Assembly (NCBI GenBank): GCA_947579605.1
Contig: OX388307.1
Span: 22,173,237 to 22,237,236, forward strand
Length of the DNA stretch: 64,000 nt
Direction of reading: 5' to 3'
From: Athripsodes cinereus
Lineage: Eukaryota > Arthropoda > Insecta > Trichoptera > Leptoceridae
The notes under the pieces: generated by a model
The model's input: the letters and a program-made list of their open reading frames with translations, nothing else
The model's database searches: none
Told to the model about the DNA's origin: nothing
Position numbers and translations under genes: made by a program
In this document: positions 54,441 through 64,000 of the stretch, piece by piece
Position numbering within the stretch: position 1 is the first letter of the stretch
How the letters are laid out: every line of letters starts with the position of its first letter

Positions 54441-56344
54441 CATCTGAAAAGTGCAGAGGTCTGGAGACTGTCGTGTAACTAAATTCCATTATTCTGACCA
54501 ACACAAAGAAACGAGTCTACATATTTGAGTAGGTACCTTTATGTGTTTTATTAAAGTAAAAGAAACACGAAAACTCCCTTTAATCTAAGATGTGACCTAG
54601 CCTCATGTATGTAGGTATTTTCATTAATTTCTGGTGAAATGACTCATTTGGGAATTGATTGGATATTATTTCGGGCGAAATAATAATAAATAGAAAAATT
54701 ATCGTATATCATAACGTTATAAATTGCTGCTGTAATAAAAAAATAATATTGGCGATAATAGATTTCTGTAATTTATGGCTTCACTGGATGAAAAATTGCC
54801 TATAACTTACATCTGATGACTTCACGTCCTATGAAAGAGTCAAACCCTTTTATATCACATAATATGAAGGGATCAGGGTAGTAGTGGTCTATGTTCTATG
54901 TACAAAAACTTGAGAATTTTAGTTTTAATAACAAAATGTTAAGTCGTAATGTATTGAAATAAGTTTTACGTGGTTAAATGAACATATTTTACTAATTATA
55001 TTGTTTTGAAAATTAAAAATAATATTTAATTAAGTGTAGTATTTATGGAAAATTTGATTAATGTGTTGTGTTGCTGTGTTCATAATTAGTTAACTTATTT
55101 ATCGATAAAAAAAAAACAAATATCGGTATACTGTAGTATGTAAGAATTATAGAACACTTGATTTAAGCATAAAGCACCCATCATTATTTTAAAAATCAAT
55201 TTAATTTATTATGACGTTACTGTATTCTTGTATGATTAATTTATTTTTACATTAATCTTCGCTCACTCAGACTCAATGAAACATTGAAACGTAACTAACC
55301 CCTTTTATTCAAATAAAAAGGTTGAAATTAAATTAATTATGTCCAATAAAGTTTAGAAGAATTATTTTGAACCAGTCATAGGTGTATCGAGGCATTAATC
55401 TTATTTTTTTTTGTTAGTCTCGTTTTCCTGCGAATTTGGGGATATGCCACTATAACTCTGTCTCACTCATACACCTCTCATGTGGTTGGGTGAGTAAGAA
55501 GGTATTAGGTGTATCGTACGACATAAATTTGTATTATTATTACCAGCATATGTTGGTGTAGATAAAATCTTACATTAACTAATTATAGGTTCTAACAGGT
55601 CATTAAAATAATCACCATGGAACTCCGGTGAAATATTCTAATATAATATTATTTCAAGTGAAACGTCATAATACTTTACCAACTAATTAGAAGAGAAACA
55701 GATGTTTACTAAAAACCTTCACATTTTCATTTTTCCCAGCCAGCCAGCATTTTAATTATATTAATTTATATACAGCCGTACAGACGTTCTGCTTCCCTTA
55801 CCTATTACATGTTTTAGGAACTCGTTCAATAAACAACCTTTTATAAAAGAAAATGCTCTAGAAGCAATTTAATATTGTTTCATATTGAAATATAGCATCG
55901 TCGGTGGATGTACTAACTTACTACCAAATATCAGCATTTTTCATCAGAATGAATATGCTTATTAGAGTTATTTTTGAAGGATCAAACATGCATCGGTGGC
56001 GAGATATTTTTTTATAATTTAATGTTTTTATACTATATGCAAATTTATCACACAAAACTACCATATAACGCTTGTTTGCCATATGAGAATGTTTTCTTTT
56101 CTAATACCTACATTTTAAATAGGCACGTGTATAATATGTGTGATTGTCTATCTAATTTCTATATAAGTATCATATTTCGATGAGTTTATAAAACCTTTTG
56201 TTAAAAATCTGTTATTAATTACCTAACGTTTAAAAAGTGCTTAAATTAGAAACCTTGAAAAAATTGCGATGGTAGAATATTTTTTTCAAAAAAGAGGTTG
56301 AATGAAAATTTTATGTGCTTACTTATGTATTTGTTTATATTTTA
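54441..56344. other. AT-rich non-coding DNA
   Basis: About 1.9 kb without a recognisable gene, RNA or repeat. A GC-richer patch at about 55420-55520 matches nothing I know. Confidence 0.4.
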
Positions 56345-56598
56345 GTCTACTATACCATTACAGCATATCCCACAAGTGGGGTAGCCAGCGGATTACAGCA
56401 TTTAATAAACATGCAGATCATTCTCTCCGTGACAATAAAAAAAAATTAACCTATTAATGATAGGTGGCATGCCTCATCGCTGAATTGCAGATGTTAATTG
56501 TCTTATAGTGATGTTTTATGAACATCTTCCTTTTACAGGACACTCAAAAACTTACAGAATAGAGTCGAAGACCTATTCTTTACCGGGGACTCCAAGGG
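56345..56598 (-). repeat. Dispersed retroposon, family A (full-length, with TSD)
   Basis: Same ends and landmarks as 40321-40580: GCATATCCCACAAGTGGGGT at the tail side, CTTTTACAGGACACTC, ACTCCAAGGGAT at the start. The 8-bp repeat ATATTTTA flanks it (56337-56344, 56599-56606). The tail is a single CTACT rather than a trinucleotide run. Confidence 0.8.
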
Positions 56599-56606
56599 AT
56601 ATTTTA

Positions 56607-57384
56607 ATCCTTTTACTGAATGAAGAGCTATTATTTTGAAAATTCGAGAGAAAACTGTACTCAATGTAGGTAGATATAATAAACCGTTATTCATTTACAA
56701 ATTTGAATTAATTTGCCGTTCATAAATTCCTTTGTTTTGGCAGTCGTGTATTTTTTGTTTTAATCACTATAGATATGTGAAAAGTAAGTACGTACAAAAA
56801 GAAGCAAGCAATAATATAACCGAATATTATGTAGGTAACCTATATAAGTAATATGAGTATGTAGTCCTTCATAGCTAAATCAAATAAACACACCCTTTGA
56901 TTCTTCACAAATAACACTTTTAACTAATTGCTTTCTTAGAATTGAGAATAGAATTTAGAGAACCTTGAAATAGACGTTCAGCCTTCCTTCCTAAACTCAG
57001 TAGCTTATTATTGAATAAGACAATAGATAAAGAAACTAATTAAAAAAAGGACACCGCTTTTTTATTATTTTCTTTCTGAAGCTGAAATAAAATTAAAAAA
57101 AACTACTAATTCTTATCTCTAACTTTTTATTTTCCTTCACGCTTGATGATATTGACGTACGGAAATAAAAAAAATATCTCAATTTTATTCCTGAGTTTAA
57201 AATGTATAATATTACATTGTCTACTGTATATAATAAAACCTACGCTTATTCTCGGCTTCAAAGTAACCATTTGTTCAAACCAATTAATATTTTCATAAAA
57301 TATGTACACATAACCTACATATTATTTACTTTACTTGGATTATGTTGGGTATAAGCCACTTTGGAGATTCTGAATAAGGATGGG
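56607..57384. other. AT-rich non-coding DNA
   Basis: No gene or repeat recognised. Confidence 0.45.
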
Positions 57385-57393
57385 TAATTATTT

Positions 57394-57652
57394 ATCCCGT
57401 GGAGCACCCGGTAAAGAATTGGTCTCCCACTCTTCAGCGTAAGTTTTCGAGTGTCCTGTAAAAGGCAGGTGTTCGAAAAAAAATAAGACATTTTACATCT
57501 TAAATTCAGCGTTGAGGTTTGCCACCCATCCTGAATGTCTTGATTTTATACTGGCACGAAGAGGACAGTTTGCATGTTTCTTACATGCAGCTGATCTGCT
57601 GGCTACCCCACTTGTGGGATATGCCGTGATGGTATAGTAGTAATAGTAGTAG
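57394..57652 (+). repeat. Dispersed retroposon, family A (best copy, with TSD)
   Basis: A 259-bp insert with the 9-bp target duplication TAATTATTT (57385-57393, 57653-57661). It starts ATCCCGTGGAGCACCCGGTA and ends with a TAG/TAA-repeat tail. It has a fixed start in three copies and a fixed tail. In translation it only gives broken frames. Insertion by target-primed reverse transcription is implied by the tail and duplication. Confidence 0.88.
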
Positions 57653-57869
57653 TAATTATTTTTATTAATTACACTACTAAGATACGCATTTTCAAAATAT
57701 GTGGCGGTAAATAATATAAAAATGTGTTACCGCCTTCTATTTTAAGACCAAGAATTTTAAAATATTTCAAAAAAATCTACATTCAAAGAAATATAACTAG
57801 AGTTTAGGCTAATTTTCAGATAATGGAGCAACATGTAGCCATGCCCAAATACTTCTTGAATTATACAGT

Positions 57870-58045
57870 GATATTTATTTATTTATTTATTATATATTGT
57901 ATTAAGGGTTGCACCCTCCCTCCCTTATGAATGTTACAGTAGGTAATGTCAATTCCTAGGTTATCCATACTCTTCATGCAATTCTTTTCTAAAGAAAGAC
58001 TAAAGGTTCACCTGAAGGGCTCCGCTTCCCCCTTCCACTAAGAGT
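57870..58045 (-). repeat. Dispersed repeat, family C (copy 2)
   Basis: Follows an ATTTATTTATTTATTTATT run; then TATTAAGGGTTGCACCCTCC, ATCCATACTCTTCATGCAAT and CACCTGAAGGGCTCCGC. Matches 37587-37712. Confidence 0.6.
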
Positions 58046-58912
58046 TATTTATATGTAATAGGTATATAAAAACTGACAAAACAAATACACAAATTATTTT
58101 GAAAACATTATGAGATCTGTCTTGTTCCCCAATTAAGAGCGTGCACAATTAGATATATCAAAATTTAATGAACATATAGCGTTGACAAAAATTATATAAA
58201 CTATAACCAGTTTAAGCTTATAAGTAAGCATTGAGGCACCTTTTCCGTTTTTTTTTCTTAAAGAATACATACCTGCCTACATTACTACATGATTGATCGA
58301 ATCTTATTCGTCTCGTACTATATCAAATCTTCCCAATGCCGACGATCATCTGGGTTGAACCTCTCTATCATTTGCATTGCCAAAATATATGAAAAACAGA
58401 TATTTTTGATATTTCTTCAAAAATGTATTTAAAACCTAAAACAGCCTTCGGCAATAAAAAATTATTTATGAAAAACCTTTTATGTTGAAAATATTGTTTA
58501 TTGTTGTATCATGATAATATTGTAATTGATATTTTTATTCCGTTTTTGTTATATAATTCCAACAACCCCTAAAGATATAACTCATTTTGCTAAAACAATA
58601 AAGCAACAATGTCGGGGCAAACTTTTTAAATTTATAGTCCAACTAAGATTAGCAAATTATTTTTTTATTTAATAGAATAATAAGCAATATATTTTTCTGT
58701 TTTATTTTTTAGCTTTTATAATATTTAACATACATAATAACGTTTAACATTATGAAGGATGAACTTAACTAGATATTTTATTTATTAGTTTCATTGATTT
58801 TATCGTCGCTAACTTTTAACTTTGCATTTTAACTTATATAACAAATTTATTATATTTATTATTATTATTTGGTGTAACTTTAAAATATAAAATAACGTAC
58901 GACCGATTTCAC
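58046..58912. other. AT-rich non-coding DNA
   Basis: No gene or repeat recognised. Confidence 0.45.
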
Positions 58913-59000
58913 GGCCTCCGAGTTCGCATCATCAGATGCTGATTTAAACTGATAAAGATCAGAGTTTAGATCAGCACCTGATGATGCGAACTTGGAGTCC
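58913..59000. repeat. Foldback element, arms of about 38 bp
   Basis: 58913-58950 and 58963-59000 are inverted copies with a few mismatches; the best block is AGTTCGCATCATCAG against CTGATGATGCGAACT. The centre is only about 12 bases. No target duplication was identified. Confidence 0.75.
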
Positions 59001-61131
59001 ACAATACCAGTTGTGCATTTGTTATATTCTATAGTAACACCATTATTACAATTAAATATGAATATAGTATTAAACTAGCATTCTATTTTTGTAAGACCAT
59101 ATTCAAATACGAAAGAGTGCTATTTATCTGATGCTATTTATTATATAATAAATAAACAAACATGCTGGTCGACAAAAAATTCTATACAAGTGTTTCCTTG
59201 ACACTTTTAAAATACATTGTATTCAGCAATCAGTTAACAATACACCACAATAAAAGTTAAACTTATAAGCCTTCGTCTGGTTTATCCACACGGCCACGGA
59301 CCTTCCCAACAAACACAATACATACACATTTTATTATATTTCGATTAATTAATATTCTTACACGAAGGGTTTTTATGTTCGCTACTGGTGTGAATTCACA
59401 TAAAACTGCATTTACATTACACCTTTAACAATGCTTATAGATGCATATAATTATTATGTAAAAAAAAATGAAAAAAAAGCATGATCGAGAAATAATTGAG
59501 AACTATGTAAAAAGCAAATTAGAAAGCTCCGACTATCATTTTCTGGTAGCTTTTTTTTTATTTATTTCACCTAGCCCATTAAAATCAGTCGAATGAAAAA
59601 AATAATTTGAATTTCGTCCATTCGTGAGTAGGTTGGTACTTACGCAATGTCGAAAACGTTATATATTTTATTTGATTTAATAAATTACAACCACCACGTT
59701 CTTCGAAATATTAAAAATATAATATGAATATCTCGTATTAAAAAAATAATAACTTTATATAAATATGAAAAAAAAACATTGACAAATGAAGTTTTTCAAA
59801 GATGAAAGAAGTGTACAAGATATTTACATAAAAATATTTGCAAAAATATTTATGTATTCTGGTCATAATGTATTTTGTATACCAACCGACCCTCCTTAAA
59901 ATAATATGCACTTGACATTTTTTCCCTTCTTCAACAGAAACTGAAGAAACCTCTTTTATAAAATAAATAATGTGTTATTATAAGAAGAAATCCCAGTGTT
60001 TATATTTTAGTCCGCTCACATGTTATTGTGTCCCATTGATCATTGGAAGACCATAAATATTGATGAAGATATAATTATTTTTTTCTTATATATGTTTTCA
60101 TCCATACCTATAAACATTCGTAAGAGTCTTACTCATGGGAAGAGCGAAAACAGTTAATGAGAAAAGTGATCGAGTCGTAGGCATATTTATTTATTTATTT
60201 ATTTTTTCGTATAAATGAAACAATGAACAGCATTAGAGTAAAAAAACATTTTCGCTGTCATTGTACGTAAACAATCAAGACATACTTTAACAGAAAAATA
60301 CAGACACATAGAAATTCTATGACATAAATAATATACAAGAAAAAGGAATACCTATTGACCACGTCGTCGACGTGTTCAATATGTTACCTATATCCAGTCA
60401 GATTAAATAGACAAATTAGTAGCCACATTTAATTTTAAAAAATTGATAGATTTTAGAATAGAAACCCGATATTTACTGCCAGAATCGTCTCATTGTTAAA
60501 TGTAAATTCATCGATATGTACAAATTAATTAAAACTAGTAAAAAAACAAAAAAATATTGACTGGGTTTTATCACTTTGAAAAATGAACTTTCACAGCGTA
60601 AACACCGACAAAAAGAAAAATATATATTCGATATATTTTCATGCAAAACTATGGATTGAAAAGCTAGTAAGAATATCATTAAAATCGCTATACACAACTT
60701 GTTTCCTCAACATTCAAAGTACCTACTAGAATAGAATGTCTTTTTCCTTTTGCCACTGTAAATATTTTCTGAAATGGCTGAAAAAGGTATATTATATTAT
60801 TATTATTATTAAAGGCTTTCATGGTTTTGTCTTCGTGTATATTTATTTATCTAAAATGAAATGGACTGTTAAAATAATTTGCAGATTTATTGAAATTTAA
60901 TGATTTGAAAGCTTTTAATGATCACGCGGTAGGTATAAAGCTATGGTGATAAATTTACATCTCCATATACAATACCATCGTTCTTTAAAATATCTTATAT
61001 CAGATCTATCGCGAAAATGAATATTCAAGTAAATTGATTGAGATATCGAACTTTTTAAGTTAATCGATGAGTTATCCCACCAGTCCCGAATATCTTCTTT
61101 CTTTCATAGAATACAGATTTATAGATATAAT
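59001..61131. other. AT-rich non-coding DNA
   Basis: About 2.1 kb without a recognisable gene. A TTTATTTATTTATTTATT run at about 60186-60210 could be the tail of an unidentified minus-strand retroposon. Confidence 0.4.
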
Positions 61132-61325
61132 CTACTACTACTACTACTATACCATCACGGCATATCCCACAAGTGGGGTAGCCAGCAGATCAGCTACATG
61201 TAAGAAACATGCGAACTGTCCTCTTCGTGCCAATATAAAATCAAGACATTCAGGATGGGTGGCAAGCCTCATCGCTGAATTTAAGAAGTAAAATGTCTTA
61301 ATTTTTTCGAACACCTGCCTTTTAC
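61132..61325 (-). repeat. Dispersed retroposon, family A (5'-truncated)
   Basis: Starts at the tail (CTACTACTACTACTACTATA) and matches 40321-40520 very well, then stops abruptly at CACCTGCCTTTTAC. The missing part is the element's 5' end, as expected for incomplete reverse transcription. Confidence 0.85.
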
Positions 61326-61952
61326 TTATTATATATTATATGTCCCAAGACGATTACTCTCAGACATATGAAATTATCACCTTCTATACGCACTCTCCTC
61401 CTTTTTTGGATCGATATTATTGGTGCACGCCTACTCAAAACTTGTTTCTCATAATTTTATCATTTTGATCATATTTTGCTAAATATAATACTTTTTTCTG
61501 TAAAAAATTATCAAATATATTTATTTTTATTGATTACTGTACATAGCTTACTCCTATATATTTCCATTGTATGAAGTCCATTAGTCATACCTACAATTAA
61601 ATGCACAGAGAGGGAGTTTCTACCAACTAACCAGATGTATTCATAATAATAATATACATAAATGATACTTAAATATATACCTTTGTGTATTTCAACTCAA
61701 AGAACTGGAGATGGAATATATGTATGTATACGAGTAATTTTATTTATAAAAGGTCATTTTGAACACAAACATCCCTCATACTGTATTAATAATTTACATA
61801 TTTATTTTTTAATATAATACACAACATAAATTCCAAATGATACTTACGAGAAAATATTTTGTTCAGGTTTAGAATATTGTAGTCGAATTCAGCAGTTTCT
61901 TACAGTTTCTATAAAAACTAGCTATGTAAGTAAAATTCATTCTACATAACGT
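61326..61952. other. AT-rich non-coding DNA
   Basis: No gene or repeat recognised. Confidence 0.45.
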
Positions 61953-62514
61953 TGCCGTGGATGTGAAGTGATCCAACCCACAAGACAGACATTCCGAGAA
62001 AAAGGGTGTTGAAGTTACGCTGTCACATCCGAAAGTACTAATCTGACAATAACTAAGTTATTTTAGCATGGATTTCGCTAAAAATTTTACACAATATTCC
62101 TTATCACATATTCCACTAATATAAATAACAAAATTATTAAAGAATTTTTATATTTTACAAGTAAACACGAATTTATCACTTGGGTTATTTCACCACTGTA
62201 GCTGAGAAAGATCCACCTGTAAAAAAGTTGTTGGAAAGTTACGCGCTATGCGGCTTGGATCTTTTCACTTCTATAATTTAATTGAACCATTTGTTCTTAT
62301 ATTCGTGAGTGAAATGCTCTAACACACACTTGAAATGATCTAAAAAACTAAAAACACTTAACATCTCTTCACAATCTTCCAAAAATGCCCTTTAGGAATA
62401 TCAAATCACTTATTTATCTTCACCACTATGTTCTCCGTGGTTTTTGAAAACAAAACTGCATACTTAACTCATTTTTCAAAAAAGTGTGGCTTGGATCACT
62501 TCACCTCTACGGCA
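61953..62514. mobile_element. MITE with 30-bp TIRs, upstream of the host exon
   Basis: 61953-61982 and 62485-62514 are inverted repeats matching at 27 of 30 bases; the shared core is GTGAAGTGATCCAA. A weaker third copy of the motif (CTTGGATCTTTTCACTTCTA) is at about 62255-62274. No ORF. It ends about 190 bp before the exon. Confidence 0.68.
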
Positions 62515-62702
62515 AAGATAAATTGTTCAAGGGGTTTATGCCGACGCTAGAATATAGACTTATTATAATATTATATTATGCTTCTTGTATGTTATGTATG
62601 TGTGTGCTTGATTCTTTACTCACTAAACCCTTAATGTCATGTTTGCTTTATTAATTCCATACAATATATATATCTATAAACATTTTCGTTCTTCTTTTCA
62701 AG

Positions 62703-62881
62703 GTTTTGGAGATCCACGGGAAACGGAGAGATAAAACAATATTAATTTGTTGGAAGAATAAATCTTGTATAAAATATTGGCAATGATACCCAGGAAATGT
62801 GGAGAAATTTACGACGAAAGTTCAAAGAATGGATTTAAAAAGTGGTTTAGATAAAAAATAAAATTCCGAAGTCTATGAACT
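62703..62881 (+). promoter_or_regulatory. Probable 5' untranslated part of the host exon
   Basis: A pyrimidine tract ending TTCGTTCTTCTTTTCAAG (62685-62702) is a good splice acceptor, so the exon probably begins at 62703 and an upstream non-coding exon lies farther left. The 179 bases up to the start codon contain an upstream ORF. Confidence 0.5.
62783..62854 (+). promoter_or_regulatory. Upstream ORF, 23 codons
   Basis: An ATG at 62783 opens a 23-residue frame that ends at TAA 62852-62854, 27 bases before the main start. If present in the mature mRNA it could lower translation of the main ORF. Confidence 0.45.
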
Positions 62882-63530
62882 ATGCACCACTTGTCGATGC
62901 AAGGTCATCACTTAGACCAACGAGACCAATATTACCAACAGAATCAACTGCAATATCATCAACTGAATCACAATACCGCACCGTCCTCCAATACTCAACA
63001 CAACAAAGTGTTCAATCAGCCGCAAACTATAAGCGCTACCCTCGATAGGAGAACTATTGGGAATTCGACCATAAGTCCACCGATATTTTGCCGACAAAGA
63101 AGTTTTGAAAGTTCGTCAAGTTTCAAAAGAAAAGAACATGCTTTCGAATCAACGGACACAATAGAATCATTTCCTAATAGAAATAGTTCGACTTTATCCC
63201 CTAGACCGCAGGAGTTGTGTCGTGTATCTAATCTCAATACTCCATTGTGTGAATCGACAAGTACAAGTGGTGTTATACAAGTAGACCCTAATAGAACTCT
63301 TGCTGTGTTACCTTCGAGTGCTCATTTAGATGCAACTGTTACATGTCTGTGGATATTAACGCCTCTAACGGCTACAGTTAGTGCAGTGATTATATTAGTT
63401 GCCATTACCACTAATCAGTGGTTACATACAGAGGAAAATATGATCAATCCTTCATACAATGGAAGTGGTGACAGAGGACAACTTTCAAAGTTTACAGTGT
63501 CGGGGCTATGGAAGCTGTGCTATACAACAC
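62882..63530 (+). CDS. Stargazin-like / voltage-dependent calcium channel gamma subunit, first coding exon
   Basis: Encodes the first 216 residues of a four-pass membrane protein of the claudin/PMP22/gamma-subunit family. These proteins modulate AMPA-type glutamate receptors or calcium channels at the plasma membrane; the Drosophila counterpart is stg1. An in-frame TGA at 62876 sets the start at ATG 62882. Residues 1-150 are a long hydrophilic, Q/H/N/S-rich cytoplasmic region. TM1 lies at about 154-177 (CLWILTPLTATVSAVIILVA), then the first extracellular loop with W180, an N-glycosylation sequon (N193-G-S) and the family motif G-L-W-x-x-C at 208-213. The exon ends at the donor GTAAGTATA (63531) after the first base of a codon. 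The remaining three membrane segments must lie in exons beyond the window. The family is clear; the exact paralogue is not. Confidence 0.85.
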
Positions 63531-64000
63531 GTAAGTATAAATAATATTCATATACCTAACAAATATTATATTAATTTCAGTACAACTTAAATTATCATTT
63601 TAAAGAGTAATCTAGAATTCATATTATTAACTCTTGTCCGATATTAAATTCTCATATAACTTATATGTGGTGTTTATCCATGTACATATTAATATGTTGA
63701 CAACTTTATTGCAATGCGTCAGACCAATTGAGTTAGAAAAAATTTTGCTCTACATATGTATATACGAGAACATTATTCAAAGAGAGCATACAAAACACAC
63801 TTCAACTTGAATAATAAGTAATTATAAATGCATATTTGAAAAACCGAAAAAACTTTAGGTAAAAGCACATTTTATTAGAGTGAAAGTATTTACCTACCAT
63901 ATTTGTTTTTATTTATATATTAAATAAACGGCTTACGACTTTTCACAATGCAATATGAATATCAAATTTTACACAGTTTTACACAATATACAAAGCAATT
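63531..64000 (+). other. First part of the following intron
   Basis: AT-rich sequence after the consensus donor. No acceptor-exon pair with family motifs is seen before the window ends. Confidence 0.75.

Overview
The window is AT-rich eukaryotic DNA from an arthropod, most likely an insect. Support comes from one host coding exon of the stargazin/calcium-channel gamma family with a normal GTAAGT splice donor (62882-63530), and from the mobile-element mix: Ty3/gypsy, Penelope, RTE-like and other non-LTR 3' ends, a Helitron of a type common in insects, and tRNA-derived SINEs. I cannot name the species. One assembly gap of 200 N lies at 7698-7897.

Layout. (1) 931-6666: a complete, very young LTR retrotransposon with 1694-bp LTRs, 4-bp target duplications and only one gene, a Gag-like protein with a hydrophobic C-terminal region. 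It has no protease, reverse transcriptase or integrase. This is the most unusual object in the window. (2) 7898 to about 10510: a Penelope-like element with an intact 800-residue RT/GIY-YIG ORF, its 5' end lost in the gap. (3) 10.5-22.8 kb: mostly non-coding DNA with small MITEs, hairpins and truncated retrotransposon ends. One LINE stub (13010-13210) shows a 5' inversion and 11-bp target duplications. (4) 22779-34478: a full-length 11.7-kb Ty3/gypsy element on the minus strand, with a gag, a canonical -1 frameshift site and a pol, inserted into an older RTE-like 3' end. (5) 34.5-62.5 kb: non-coding DNA crowded with SINEs, LINE stubs, a Helitron, several foldback/TIR elements (45.9-48.3, 48.6-49.1, 51.7-52.6 and 62.0-62.5 kb) and perfect hairpins. 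(6) 62703-63530: the exon that starts the stargazin-like protein, with its intron running off the right edge.

How the parts relate. The only host gene visible is the stargazin-like one; the rest is probably its upstream intergenic region or 5' introns. The two LTR elements are both recent (1 difference seen between the 1694-bp LTRs; 2 seen between the 2457-bp LTRs), but only the gypsy element encodes enzymes. The Gag-only element must therefore borrow reverse transcriptase and integrase from elsewhere. Its LTRs, priming site and Gag differ from those of the gypsy element here, so its helper is probably not in this window. Coordinates of degenerate repeats are approximate by a few bases. LTR differences were counted by eye.
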